DNA from: Nostoc spongiaeforme FACHB-130
GTDB lineage: Bacteria; Cyanobacteriota; Cyanobacteriia; Cyanobacteriales; Nostocaceae
Assembly (NCBI RefSeq): GCF_014698475.1
Contig: NZ_JACJTB010000028.1
Coordinates: 23,198 to 87,197, forward strand
Length of the DNA: 64,000 bases
Reading direction: 5' to 3'
The notes beneath the pieces are model-generated. The model made no database searches. It saw only the letters and a list, made by a program, of their open reading frames with translations, and was not told the origin of the DNA. Shown here one piece after another: positions 48,155 through 58,633 of the stretch. The number at the start of each line of letters is the position of its first letter. Position 1 is the first letter of the stretch. The position numbers were made by a program, and so were the translations under genes.

Positions 48155-51100
48155 ATGCCAGAGTCGTTAAACTTCTCATTTCTTGCAGTCCATGATCAAC
48201 AACTTGTGCGTTTGGGTGCTTTAGCAGAGCGATATTTTGTTGATGACCCCAATACTTGTTTAATTAAGTTGCGGCAGTTTGGTGAATTACTGGCACAGTT
48301 AGCAGCAGCTAATATTGGACTTTATGAGGTAGCAGATGAACGGCAAATTGATTTACTCAATCGGTTGCGCGATCGCGGTTTAATTAAAGGTGAAGTAGAT
48401 CGTTTATTTCATGAGTTGCGAAAAATTGGTAATCAGGCGACTCATGAACTTTCTGGCAATCACCGCACAGCATTAAGTGGGCTGAAATATGCTCGTGCAT
48501 TAGGAATTTGGTTTCATAGCTCTTTTGGTGGAGGTCGCAATTTTGATCCAGGTGCGTTCATTCCTCCACCTGACCCAAAAATAGAGACAGAGGCACTCAA
48601 AGAAGAATTAGCACGCTTACGAGCAGAAGCGCAACAACATTTAGCAACGGCGGAAACGGAAGCACAACGACGCACCACAGCCGAAGATTTAGCACGGGAA
48701 GCCCAAGCCAAAGTGCAGGAGGTATTGCAACATTTAGCCCAAATTCAAGCCCAAGCTCAAAACCAGTCCCAGCAAACAATTCAGCAGACAATCGCTCAAG
48801 CCCAAATCGCTGAAAGTGGGGTGCTGCTGGATGAGAGGGAAACACGCCGACTGATTGATATTCAATTACGTGCTGCTGGATGGGAAGCAGATTCAGAAGA
48901 ATTGACTTATCAAAATGGTATTCGTCCTCAGAAAGGAAGGAATTTAGCGATCGCAGAATATCCCACCGCTAATGGACGCGCTGACTATGCCTTATTCTGT
49001 GGTTTGCAGATTGTCGCAGTAGTGGAAGCCAAGCGTCAGAGTAAAGATGTATCTGAAGGAGCATTAAATCAAGCCAAACGCTACAGTGAAGGTTTTCAAA
49101 TTACAGGAGAAATTCTTTGTAGTGGTTCTTGGCAAAACTACAAAGTACCATTTGTATTCGCTACCAACGGTAGACCATACTTGCAGCAACTTCAGACCAA
49201 GAGTGGCATTTGGTTCTGTGATTTACGTCGTCCAACTAATTTGCGGGTATGCCTCCCCACATGGCACAGTCCACAAGGTTTATTAGATGCCTTAGCTCAA
49301 GATATTGACCAGGCCAATACTCGTTTAACCCAGGAAGGTTTTAACTATGGGTTAGAGTTGCGTGATTATCAAATTCGTGCCATCCAAGCTGTAGAGTCTG
49401 CCTTAGCTAGGGAACAACGCGTGTTACTGTTAGCAATGGCAACAGGCACAGGTAAAACTAAGACTTGTATTGCTTTGGTATATCGCTTACTCAAAACTAA
49501 GCGATTTCGACGCATTTTATTTTTAGTCGATCGCACCGCACTAGGTGAACAAACTGACAATGCCTTTAAAGATTCCCGGATGGAGAACCTACAAAGCTTT
49601 GCTGATATCTTCGAGATTAAAGGCTTAAAGGACACAGAAGCAGACAGGGATACCAAAATCCATATTGCCACGGTGCAAGGTATGGTTAAACGAGTTCTCT
49701 ACCCATCCGATACTGCATCTGCCATTACACCAGACCAGTATGATTGTATTGTGGTGGATGAGTGTCACCGGGGTTATTTACTGGATCGAGAATTAAGCGA
49801 TCGCGAATTAGAGTTTCGAGATTTTAATGATTACGTATCTAAATATCGTCGAGTTTTGGAGCATTTCGACGCTGTAAAAATTGGTTTAACTGCAACTCCC
49901 GCACTGCACACCACCCAAATATTTGGTGAACCTGTTTACACCTACAGCTATCGAGAAGCGGTGATCGATGGTTGGTTAATTGACCATGAACCACCTTTTC
50001 AGATAAGAACAAAGTTATCTGAGGAGGGGATGGTTTGGAATCCTGGTGAGCAGATGGAATTTTTCAATCCCCAAACTGGGCAACTTGACTTAGTTCATGC
50101 CCCTGATGAGGTGAAAATTGAAATTGAGCAGTTTAACCGCAAAGTAATTACTGAAGATTTTAACCGAGTTGTCTGTGAAGCTTTAGCCCAGCATATCGAT
50201 CCATCACTGCCAGAAAAAACTTTAATTTTCTGTGCTACCGATGGTCATGCGGATATTGTTGTTAACCAGCTTAAACAAGCGTTTCAGGCTATCTATGGCA
50301 GTGTGGAAGATGATGCAATTGTCAAAATTACAGGCAATGCCGATAAGCCATTAGAGTTGATTCGCAAGTTCCGCAATGAAGTTAATCCCAAAGTAGCTGT
50401 AACAGTGGACTTGCTAACCACAGGTATTGATGTTCCCGCGATTTGTAATTTGGTATTTATTCGTCGCGTCAATTCTCGCATTCTCTACGAGCAGATGTTG
50501 GGAAGGGCAACCCGTCTTTGTAATGAAATTAACAAAGAAGTGTTTAGAATTTTCGATGCGGTGCGATTATATGAAGCGATCGCTCCTGTATCTAGTATGA
50601 AACCTGTGGTGGTTAACCCCAATATTTCCTTTACTCAATTGGTGGAGGAGTTAGGAACAGTCAATAACTCTGATGCTTTAGAATTAGTCCTTAACCAACT
50701 ACTGGCGAAAATTCAACGTCAACGCAGACATTTAAGCCCTAACAGTCAAGAACAGTTAGAAGCGATCGCCGGAATGCCATTATCAAATATGGTTTCCCAT
50801 CTTAAGCAAAGTACACACCAGCAAGTAAGGGAATGGTGGGAACAAAGAAAAGCGATCGCTCAAATTCTAGATCGTCGAGACGGTGGAACTGCACCAATAT
50901 TGGTTTCCCGCCATGCTGATGAGTTAGTCGCAATTGAACGGGGTTACGGCAATGCTGAACGTCCAGAAGATTATTTAGATAGCTTTAGAGCTTTCTTGTT
51001 AGAGAACATGAACAAGATTCCCGCTTTAATAGTTGTTACACAGCGTCCTCGTGAGTTGACTAGAGCGCAACTCAAGGAACTGCGAATGCTACTAGATACA

Positions 51101-51469
51101 GCAGGATATACAGAAACTAACCTCAAAACTGCATGGCGAGAAATGACCAATGAGGATATTGCTGCTTCCATCATTGGCTTTATCCGCCAAGCTGCCTTGG
51201 GTGATGCTTTGATTCCCTACAGTGAACGATGCGATCGCGCTTTAAAAACCATCCTCACCAGTCAACCTTGGACTGTTCCTCAACGCAAGTGGCTAGAAAG
51301 AATCGGTAAACAGCTGAAAGCAGAAACCATAGTTGATCGAGAAGCGTTGGAAAAAGGGGAATTTAAAACTCAAGGTGGGGGATTTGAGCGACTTAATAAG
51401 GTGTTTGGCGGAGATTTAGAGAATATTGTCATCAAGCTTCATGAAAGCATTTGGAATACTGCTATTTGA
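48155..51469 (+). CDS. hsdR: Type I restriction endonuclease subunit R
   Basis: 1104 residues. The N-terminal DUF4145-like domain (1-130) and a coiled-coil (about 145-210) lead into the HSDR_N nuclease with Asp in GRADYALF and EAK in VVEAKRQ. The translocase has Walker A ATGTGKTKT (about 429), DECH box and GLTATPA, motif VI QMLGRATRL, and an EcoEI-type C-terminal domain. It cuts unmodified DNA after translocation. First gene of hsdR-hsdM-(vapBC)-hsdS. Confidence 0.95.
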   Translation: MPESLNFSFLAVHDQQLVRLGALAERYFVDDPNTCLIKLRQFGELLAQLAAANIGLYEVADERQIDLLNRLRDRGLIKGEVDRLFHELRKIGNQATHELSGNHRTALSGLKYARALGIWFHSSFGGGRNFDPGAFIPPPDPKIETEALKEELARLRAEAQQHLATAETEAQRRTTAEDLAREAQAKVQEVLQHLAQIQAQAQNQSQQTIQQTIAQAQIAESGVLLDERETRRLIDIQLRAAGWEADSEELTYQNGIRPQKGRNLAIAEYPTANGRADYALFCGLQIVAVVEAKRQSKDVSEGALNQAKRYSEGFQITGEILCSGSWQNYKVPFVFATNGRPYLQQLQTKSGIWFCDLRRPTNLRVCLPTWHSPQGLLDALAQDIDQANTRLTQEGFNYGLELRDYQIRAIQAVESALAREQRVLLLAMATGTGKTKTCIALVYRLLKTKRFRRILFLVDRTALGEQTDNAFKDSRMENLQSFADIFEIKGLKDTEADRDTKIHIATVQGMVKRVLYPSDTASAITPDQYDCIVVDECHRGYLLDRELSDRELEFRDFNDYVSKYRRVLEHFDAVKIGLTATPALHTTQIFGEPVYTYSYREAVIDGWLIDHEPPFQIRTKLSEEGMVWNPGEQMEFFNPQTGQLDLVHAPDEVKIEIEQFNRKVITEDFNRVVCEALAQHIDPSLPEKTLIFCATDGHADIVVNQLKQAFQAIYGSVEDDAIVKITGNADKPLELIRKFRNEVNPKVAVTVDLLTTGIDVPAICNLVFIRRVNSRILYEQMLGRATRLCNEINKEVFRIFDAVRLYEAIAPVSSMKPVVVNPNISFTQLVEELGTVNNSDALELVLNQLLAKIQRQRRHLSPNSQEQLEAIAGMPLSNMVSHLKQSTHQQVREWWEQRKAIAQILDRRDGGTAPILVSRHADELVAIERGYGNAERPEDYLDSFRAFLLENMNKIPALIVVTQRPRELTRAQLKELRMLLDTAGYTETNLKTAWREMTNEDIAASIIGFIRQAALGDALIPYSERCDRALKTILTSQPWTVPQRKWLERIGKQLKAETIVDREALEKGEFKTQGGGFERLNKVFGGDLENIVIKLHESIWNTAI

Positions 51470-51514
51470 TATATGGCAGTTTGCAGTTGAATAAAATACA
51501 GACCTAACCCCTAA

Positions 51515-51574
51515 CCCCTTCCCTACAAGGGAAGGGGAATAACACTTAAAGCCTCTCTCCTGCAAGGAGAGAGG
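51515..51574. repeat. Two perfect hairpins between hsdR and hsdM
   Basis: CCCCTTCCC-tacaa-GGGAAGGGG (51515-51537) and CCTCTCTCC-tgcaa-GGAGAGAGG (51552-51574). A dispersed cyanobacterial repeat; it may weaken read-through from hsdR to hsdM. Confidence 0.85.
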
Positions 51575-51668
51575 TTTGGAGAGAGGTCAAAACATTGCTA
51601 GATTCAACCGAGAACCGCTATAATCCGCGTTCAACCCATTTTTAGTACAAAACTATTAATTACGTATT

Positions 51669-53135
51669 ATGCCCACTTCCGATATCGTTCAAAAACTGTG
51701 GAACCTGTGTAACGTCCTCAGAGATGATGGCGTTACTTATTTGCAATACGTTACCGAATTAACCTATCTACTGTTTTTGAAGATGGCGCAGGAGACAGGG
51801 GCTGAAACGCAATTACCCGCAGGCTTTCGCTGGGCTGATTTGGTAAGTAAAGATGGAGTTGAACAGCTAACATTTTATAGGTCGCTGTTACTCATGTTAG
51901 GTTCTGAGGATTCTTCGCAGCGAGTACAGGCAATTTTTGCTAATGCTCAAACTTCTCTCAAACAACCGCGCATCCTCAAAAAGTTAGTCACTAGTATTGA
52001 TGAATTGGACTGGTTTTCTGAGCATCGAGATGAGTTTGGCGATTTGTATGAAGGGTTACTCCAGAAAAACGCCGATGAGAAAAAATCAGGTGCGGGACAG
52101 TATTTTACCCCTAGACCATTGATTGATTGCATGGTTGCCCTGATCAAGCCGCAACCAGGAGAATTGATCCAAGACCCGGCTGCGGGTACGGGGGGTTTTT
52201 TGATTGCAGGCGATCGCTATATTCGTCAACACCATGACCCCTTTGAATGGACAGAAGCCGAGCAATCTTTTCAGCAGCATCAGGCTTTTTATGGCATGGA
52301 GTTGGTGCAGGATGCTCACCGCTTGCTGTTGATGAATATGATGTTACACGGAATCGAGGGGGCAGTTGATTTAGGTGATACCCTTTCTCCAGCCGGACAG
52401 CGATTAGCCAAAGCCGATGTAATTCTCACTAATCCGCCCTTCGGTACGAAAAAGGGTGGTGGTTTACCTTCCAGAGATGATTTCACTTTTCCCACCTCAA
52501 ACAAACAACTGGCGTTTTTGCAGCACATTTACAGGTCACTCAAGCCAGGGGGACGCGCTGCTGTGGTTTTACCCGATAACGTACTGTTTGAGGATGGACA
52601 AGGACGAGCGATTCGGGCTGATTTGATGAATAAGTGCAATTTACATACTATCTTACGGTTGCCAACTGGGATATTTTATGCTCAAGGTGTGAAGACGAAT
52701 GTTTTATTTTTCCAACGAGGAACAACCGAGAAAGACAACACCAAAGCAGTTTGGATTTATGATATGCGAACCAATATGCCCAGTTTTGGTAAGCGTTATC
52801 CTTTAACTCGTGAGCATTTCGCCGAATTTGAGCAATGCTATGGAGATGACCCCAATGGCAATAGTTCCCGTATAGATTTGGGTGAGGATGGGCGTTTTCG
52901 CTGCTTTACGCGGGATTATATTGAAAAACGTAATGAAAACCTGGATATTTCTTGGTTACGGGATGAGAGTCTACAATCAGGGGATAATTTACCTGAGCCA
53001 GAGGTGATTGCTGCTGAGATTATGGAGAAATTGCGAATAGCAACCAAGGAGATGGAAGCCTTGATGATATTGCTGGAAGGGGAAGAAGCAGCAGAGGCGG
53101 TTAGTTCTTCTGTGGGGATGCCAACTTTAGAATAG
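51669..53135 (+). CDS. hsdM: Type I N6-adenine methyltransferase subunit M
   Basis: 488 residues. An N-terminal helical domain, then SAM motif I DPAAGTGGFLI (about 168-178) and catalytic NPPF in LTNPPFGTKKGGG. With HsdS it methylates adenine at the recognition site. No C-terminal truncation is seen. Confidence 0.95.
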   Translation: MPTSDIVQKLWNLCNVLRDDGVTYLQYVTELTYLLFLKMAQETGAETQLPAGFRWADLVSKDGVEQLTFYRSLLLMLGSEDSSQRVQAIFANAQTSLKQPRILKKLVTSIDELDWFSEHRDEFGDLYEGLLQKNADEKKSGAGQYFTPRPLIDCMVALIKPQPGELIQDPAAGTGGFLIAGDRYIRQHHDPFEWTEAEQSFQQHQAFYGMELVQDAHRLLLMNMMLHGIEGAVDLGDTLSPAGQRLAKADVILTNPPFGTKKGGGLPSRDDFTFPTSNKQLAFLQHIYRSLKPGGRAAVVLPDNVLFEDGQGRAIRADLMNKCNLHTILRLPTGIFYAQGVKTNVLFFQRGTTEKDNTKAVWIYDMRTNMPSFGKRYPLTREHFAEFEQCYGDDPNGNSSRIDLGEDGRFRCFTRDYIEKRNENLDISWLRDESLQSGDNLPEPEVIAAEIMEKLRIATKEMEALMILLEGEEAAEAVSSSVGMPTLE

Positions 53136-53214
53136 AGGCAGAAGGGAAGAGGTTTATTTACATCTCGACCTTGGTTTGTTGGTATTTTTCTATTTACTTA
53201 GCGGGTGAATATTC

Positions 53215-53466
53215 ATGATTACAGAACAAGAGTTATTAACAAAATGGCGTTTTCTTCCAAAAGAGAAGCAAGAGGAAGTTTTAGATTTTGTGGAGTTTCT
53301 TTATTTGAAAATTCAGTCACAAAATCACAGTAAAATTCAACAGACCACACCTGAAGAATTAGGTTGGCCTGCTGGTTTTTTTGAACAAACGGCTGGTTGT
53401 TTAGCTGATGACCCTATTCAAAGATATCCCCAAGGGGAGTATGAACAAAGGGAGCAGTTAGATTGA
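53215..53466 (+). CDS. VapB-like antitoxin (DUF2281)
   Basis: 83 residues: MITEQELLTKWRFLPKEKQ and EEVLDFVEFLYLK are typical of DUF2281 antitoxins, followed by the GWPAGFFEQTAG segment and a polar tail expected to wrap the toxin. The stop overlaps the toxin start. The pair lies between hsdM and hsdS. Confidence 0.8.
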   Translation: MITEQELLTKWRFLPKEKQEEVLDFVEFLYLKIQSQNHSKIQQTTPEELGWPAGFFEQTAGCLADDPIQRYPQGEYEQREQLD

Positions 53467-53870
53467 TTTATTTATTAGATACTAATGCTTGCATTGTTTA
53501 TCTAAATCGTCCTAAGTCTGGTGTGCGGCAACGATTGACAATGCTATCTCCGCAAGATGTTGCAGTGTGTTCAGTTGTGAAAGGTGAACTATTATACGGT
53601 GCAATGCGTAGTAATAATCCTGTAAGGACTTTGGCTTTACAGGAAGCATTTCTCAATAATTTTATATCTTTACCTTTTGATGATGCAGCAGCTACGATTT
53701 TTGGAACAATTCGGGCTGAGTTAGCTGCTAATGGTACACCGATTGGCCCTTATGATTTACAAATCGCGGCTATTGCAATAGCAAATAATTTAATTTTAGT
53801 AACGCATAATGTAAGAGAGTTTAGTCGAGTGAATGGGTTGCAAATTGAAGATTGGGAGCAAGAAAGTTGA
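53463..53870 (+). CDS. VapC-like PIN-domain toxin
   Basis: 135 residues from a TTG start overlapping the antitoxin stop. PIN-domain acidic residues are seen in LLDTNACIVYL, KGELLYGA, GPYDLQIAAIA and LVTHNVREF. Family members are RNases, mostly cutting tRNA or rRNA, and are held inactive by the antitoxin. Confidence 0.88.
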   Translation: MIYLLDTNACIVYLNRPKSGVRQRLTMLSPQDVAVCSVVKGELLYGAMRSNNPVRTLALQEAFLNNFISLPFDDAAATIFGTIRAELAANGTPIGPYDLQIAAIAIANNLILVTHNVREFSRVNGLQIEDWEQES

Positions 53871-54010
53871 GTAAATAAATACAATTAACATTTGTAGGTT
53901 TACAGCCTTCTAATTGAGGAAGATGTTAAAATTTTACGTGTTGTTAGTAAGTATAAAAATTTAGGAGATTTGTTTTTATAATAGGATAAATATTAAAGGA
54001 ATTGGTTGAG

Positions 54011-55588
54011 ATGAGTGACGAATTAACAGAATTACCTAATAGTTGGAAATGGATAAAACTAGGTGATATTGCTCTGCCTTCTGATAAAAAAGTTGAACCT
54101 ACTGAAATCCAATCTATTCCATATATAGGACTGGAACACATAGAGAAGAATACAGGAAACCTATTAGGCTATGGTAATTCTAAAGATGTTAAAAGTACAA
54201 AGTCAAAATTTTATTCTGGAGATTTGCTTTATGGTAAGCTGCGCCCATATTTGAACAAGGTTCATGTTGTAAATTTTGAAGGTGTTTGCTCTACTGATAT
54301 TCTAGTGTTTTCAAATTATCCTTATATATATAATGAATTTTTAAAGTATCGTTTTTTAAATAAAGATTTTGTTAGTTACGCAAGTCAGAACGTTAATGGC
54401 GTTCAGCATCCTAGAGTTAACTTTCCAACTTTAGCTGATTTTTCCCTTGCTCTCCCACCACTCAACGAGCAAAAGCGGATTGTTGCCAAAATTGAGGAGT
54501 TAAACGATCGCACTCAAAAAACCAAGGAAGCACTCGACAGTATACCTCAATTGTGCGATCGCTTTCGCCAATCCGTCCTCGCTGCTGCCTTCCGAGGTGA
54601 TTTAACAGCAGATTGGCGCGAACAAAACCCAGACGTTGAACCTGCTTCAGTTGTGCTGGAGAGAATTAGAAAAGAACGCCGTCAAAATTGGGAGGAAGAA
54701 GAAATAACAAAATTTCAGAGAAGTGGTAGACAGCCAAAAGATGATAGATGGAAAGAAAAATATAAAGAAATTGCAATACCACAATTATCTGAACTTCCCC
54801 CACTTGTTGAAAGTTGGGATTATTCTTATATAGAAACACTTCTTTCTATAAAACGAGCTGGCTTAAAAACCGGGCCATTTGGCAGTTTACTTAAAAAACA
54901 TGAACATAGAAATACTGGTATTCCCGTGTTAGGTATTGAAAATATCAGTCAAACAGGATTTGTAGAAGGCAATAAAATTTATATTGATGAGGTAAAAGCT
55001 CAAGAACTAATTGATTATGAAGTACATGGAGGGGACATAATAATTTCACGTTCAGGTACAGTAGGAGAAATATGCGTAGTACCTTATGGCTTAGGTGAAG
55101 CTAGAATATCTACTAATTTGATTCGTGTATGCCTCGAACAAAAAGTTATTCTCTCTGATTATTTTTGCTTTTTGTTTCGCGGTTCTCAATTTTTACTAGA
55201 TCAAATATCTGAGTTATGCTCTGGTAGTACAAGGGATTTTCTGAATCAGTCAATTTTAAGTTCATTAATTTTTCCCATCCCACCATTAAATGAACAGCAA
55301 GAAATTATCTTTAGAATACAATCTATTTTTAAAATTATTGAAAACATAGAAAAACAATATCAACAGGCAAAAGGAAAACTAGATCACCTCAACCAATCTA
55401 TTCTCGCCAAAGCCTTCCGGGGAGAACTCGTCCCCCAAGACCCAGATGATGAACCTGCATCAGTATTACTAGAACGAATCCGAGCCGAACGAGAAAAATT
55501 AAACAACAGCAAACCAAAAAGCGATAACTCAAGCAAGCGAAAGCGCAAGACAGTCGAAGGTCAAGGAGTTTTACCAGGATTTGAGTAA
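54011..55588 (+). CDS. hsdS: Type I specificity subunit S
   Basis: 525 residues from the ATG at 54011, ten bases after AAAGGA (an in-frame TTG lies at 54002). Two target-recognition domains (about 10-150 and 265-430) are each followed by a conserved helix: PPLNEQKRIVAKIEEL with FRQSVLAAAFRGDL, and PPLNEQQEIIFRIQS with LNQSILAKAFRGEL. The recognised sequence cannot be read from here. It is separated from hsdM by the VapBC-like genes. Confidence 0.93.
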   Translation: MSDELTELPNSWKWIKLGDIALPSDKKVEPTEIQSIPYIGLEHIEKNTGNLLGYGNSKDVKSTKSKFYSGDLLYGKLRPYLNKVHVVNFEGVCSTDILVFSNYPYIYNEFLKYRFLNKDFVSYASQNVNGVQHPRVNFPTLADFSLALPPLNEQKRIVAKIEELNDRTQKTKEALDSIPQLCDRFRQSVLAAAFRGDLTADWREQNPDVEPASVVLERIRKERRQNWEEEEITKFQRSGRQPKDDRWKEKYKEIAIPQLSELPPLVESWDYSYIETLLSIKRAGLKTGPFGSLLKKHEHRNTGIPVLGIENISQTGFVEGNKIYIDEVKAQELIDYEVHGGDIIISRSGTVGEICVVPYGLGEARISTNLIRVCLEQKVILSDYFCFLFRGSQFLLDQISELCSGSTRDFLNQSILSSLIFPIPPLNEQQEIIFRIQSIFKIIENIEKQYQQAKGKLDHLNQSILAKAFRGELVPQDPDDEPASVLLERIRAEREKLNNSKPKSDNSSKRKRKTVEGQGVLPGFE

Positions 55589-55844
55589 ATTAAGGCTAAC
55601 TCGTTCATTGTTAATTGAATCATTTCTCCATTATTGCTGTTGTAGCTATTAGGATTCGCATTGGTGATTTTAAATTGACTAAATACTTCTAAAATTGACA
55701 TTTTAGTCTTATAAGTTCTAAATTTGTTCATTAATCTATGTTCAGAACCTGGCATATTTCAGAAGTTTTGATACAAACGAACTATTGTGGGTTGTTTTTC
55801 AGTTAATAAGACTGCCCAAATACAGAAATTAAGAGGTTAACCCA

Positions 55845-56837
55845 ATGTTAGAAAAATTTAGCAGCAATGACGAAGAGCTTTATACTGACATAATTGATGA
55901 AAATGGTCGCTTGATAACTGTTCCGCTAGGATATGCACTAAAACTAACGGAAAAACGAGCCATTGCCGAAGATAAATTTCTAGAAATTAAGCGCAATAAA
56001 GCTCCTGTGCATTTTATTCCCCTCCCAGATGTTCCTGAAGCGCAAGATTTCTTGAGATTGAGTTATGCAATTAAAAATGTAGCTGTATTTGATATTGGTT
56101 CTGTCAATGACGATCAGGCACTGATGATGCGATGTATCCAGTTTTACTGGCAGTCTAAAGCTGGATTATTACCCAACATGATTTACAAACTTATTCCTGA
56201 TTCTTCAATGTTAGAAGACAATTTGAGTAAGCTAATGCCACCAACTGCCCTCGAAAATCTTAAAATCGAAGTAGCAGCTGATAAAGCACTTTACGACCTA
56301 CTTAAATATGACCTGTTTGATCCAGAAACTTCAGGCATTAAAGCATCATCAGTAATTAAAAAATGGACAGATGCCAAAGGCATTACTTTTCCCTTTAGTA
56401 ATTTTGAAGAACTTTTTGTCACAATTCTCAAGCAGTCATTTCAGAATTATATCCAAGATGAAATGTTTCGCTCAAACTTTTCAGGATATGACAAGAAAAC
56501 TCTTAGAAGAAACTATCGACAGTTTATAAAGTTGATTACAGATTGCATTGAAGATAAATTAAAGGTAAAAGAAAGCGAAAATATATTATTTGAGATGGGA
56601 TGGCAAGGCTATCCCATCTTAGCATTTTGGGAATCGAGTCATCAAAACAACTCCAAAGAGTTTATTCGCCTTTGGAAGCAATATATAAAAACCCATAGAG
56701 CATTGATAAAACTGATTGACTCTCGCCTTTATTGGAAAAACTGTATCCCACATCAAAAGAGAAAAAGAACTAGCAACAAAGAACCCATTCAAGGGGTATT
56801 AACGGAGGACGGATACATACACTGGGTCTGGTGTTAA
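55845..56837 (+). CDS. Protein of unknown function beside the restriction system
   Basis: 330 residues, soluble, no membrane segment. Composition is mixed alpha with an acidic N-terminus and a basic C-terminus (HQKRKRTSNKEP). Nothing resembling a known catalytic motif is visible. AGAGG lies eight bases before the ATG. Its place after hsdS and before the recombinase makes a defence or mobility accessory role possible, but this is only position. Confidence 0.65.
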   Translation: MLEKFSSNDEELYTDIIDENGRLITVPLGYALKLTEKRAIAEDKFLEIKRNKAPVHFIPLPDVPEAQDFLRLSYAIKNVAVFDIGSVNDDQALMMRCIQFYWQSKAGLLPNMIYKLIPDSSMLEDNLSKLMPPTALENLKIEVAADKALYDLLKYDLFDPETSGIKASSVIKKWTDAKGITFPFSNFEELFVTILKQSFQNYIQDEMFRSNFSGYDKKTLRRNYRQFIKLITDCIEDKLKVKESENILFEMGWQGYPILAFWESSHQNNSKEFIRLWKQYIKTHRALIKLIDSRLYWKNCIPHQKRKRTSNKEPIQGVLTEDGYIHWVWC

Positions 56838-57001
56838 GTATTCTTTACAAAATTGAATTAACTTGCAAAAAAATCTAACTTTAAGCCTTTAGTGTTAGTA
56901 AAGGAAAGAAGATTGGATTTCTTTATCATGAATAAATGTCTAAATAAATTGAAAGCAATTCAATACTATTCTTTTCTATTTAAGCCTCAATAAACAGCTT
57001 A

Positions 57002-57037
57002 TTTGTGCATACCCACTTGGTGCTGGATATGCACAAA
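57002..57037. promoter_or_regulatory. Perfect dyad upstream of the XisF-like gene
   Basis: TTTGTGCATA (57002-57011) and TATGCACAAA (57028-57037) with 16 bases between. 56 bases before the start codon. It could be an operator or a recombinase-binding site. Confidence 0.45.
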
Positions 57038-57092
57038 AAATTGGTAGAATTCCAATATAAATTGATGTATTTATTGAGATTAAATTGAAAAA

Positions 57093-58616
57093 ATGAAACG
57101 AATTGTGGGCTATGCCAGAGTCTCTTCCCGTGAACAAGCTGATGATTCTCATGCTTTGGAACAACAGAAAGCAAGGCTTCAAGCTGCTGGAGCAACAGAA
57201 ATTTTTCAAGATATTCAATCAGGTAGTAATGACGATAGACCTGCTTTGAAAAAATTGATGAACTTAGTCCAACTTAAACAAGTGGATGAAGTGATTATTA
57301 CAAGAATTGATAGAAAAGCTAGGTCTTTACCAAAATTACGAGAATGTATTGATATTTATCAACAAGCTGGTGTAAATCTTAGGATTCTAGATCAGCAAAT
57401 TGATTTAAGTACATCTCAAGGTAAGTTAATGGTCAATGTCTTAGGTTCTCTTGCAGAATGGGAAACTGACCTTTTATCAGAGCGAATAAGGCACGGTAAA
57501 CAACATAGACGCAATAAACTAGCCGCTAGTGAATCATATCCCTGGGGTTATCAAGTAGTTAATGATAAATATCAATTAGACACTCGTTTATTTCTTTGTC
57601 TAATTTCAGACAGACCAGACAATTATCTCGAACTCTATAACGAACAGGATGTCACAAAACTACCTGGGTTAACCATCAAACAGATAGCTAGAGATTGTAT
57701 TGATATATTTCTACAAGTTCAAGGGCTTAGTCGAGCTTTGAAAGCTATATTTGCAAAATATGGAATAGCCAAAAAACATAATAAGAGAAATAGTCGAGAT
57801 AGTATATTACATTGGACAGCAGCAGGTTTCAATACTTGGCTAAATAATCCTGTTCTTCGTGGACACACGGCATATTTTCAACGCATTACTCTTAGCAAAG
57901 GAAAAAGAAAGAAAAATAAGCCTGAAGACTGACAACTAAACTATGATACTCATCCAGACCAGAGGCTCATTACTGATTCCGAAGCAGCAGAGATTCAACA
58001 AATCCTCAAATTTAACTCGAAAATTGGGGCTTTTAGCTTTAATCAAGATCCTAATAACCCTGTTTGTTATCGAGAATATGCTTATCAACAAGGTTTAGTT
58101 TTTTGTGCTGAATGTGGTTCAAAATGTATTAGTAAAAGTGCCAGACATAAGCAAGGAACTTATTATTACTTTGCTTGCCGATATGCAGACATGGGTTGTG
58201 GTAATAAAAAATCTACCCGCAAATCTAATATTGAGACTGCTCTTATCCATGCTTTAGTACAGCGTTCTCAAACTTTAGCTAGTAAGTTAGACCAACAGCC
58301 AACTGGAGAGCAAGAAAAGTCAGAGAAATTAAAACAGTTAGAATCTCGTTTAGAGGCTCTAGAAAAAATTTCAGGTTTTGATCCAGATTTAGAAAAGCTG
58401 AAAGAGAAAATGCGTCTACAAATTGCTGAGGAAATTAATCCCTTCCTCTCTGATGTGCTTCTCAATAAAACCACAGAGGAAATTATCCGTGCTGGTAATA
58501 ATTTAGCTATCTGGTACACCCTATCTCCAGATGAAAAGGTCAAAATCTATCACCAAATTGTTCATCAGATTACTATTCGCAACGCAGAAGTCGAAGAAGT
58601 CATTTTGAAAATTTAA
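57093..58616 (+). pseudogene. XisF-like large serine recombinase, broken by one in-frame TGA
   Basis: The frame is continuous for 507 codons apart from a TGA at 57930-57932 (GAC TGA CAA). Before it: resolvase domain (YARVSSREQADDS, nucleophile Ser11; LAEWETDLLSERI) and recombinase domain. After it, in the same frame: linker YDTHPDQRLITD, a zinc ribbon (CAECGSKC and YFACRYADMGCG), and a coiled coil. The total length is close to XisF of the fdxN element (514 residues). A TGG-to-TGA change would explain it. If read-through does not occur, only the 279-residue N-terminal part is made. Confidence 0.85.
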
Positions 58617-58633
58617 ACCTGTCCCTTAGATAT

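Noticed and set aside
55561..55755. 64-codon minus-strand frame after hsdS
   Set aside because: Overlaps the hsdS end and has no clear ribosome binding site. A remnant of a small gene cannot be excluded.
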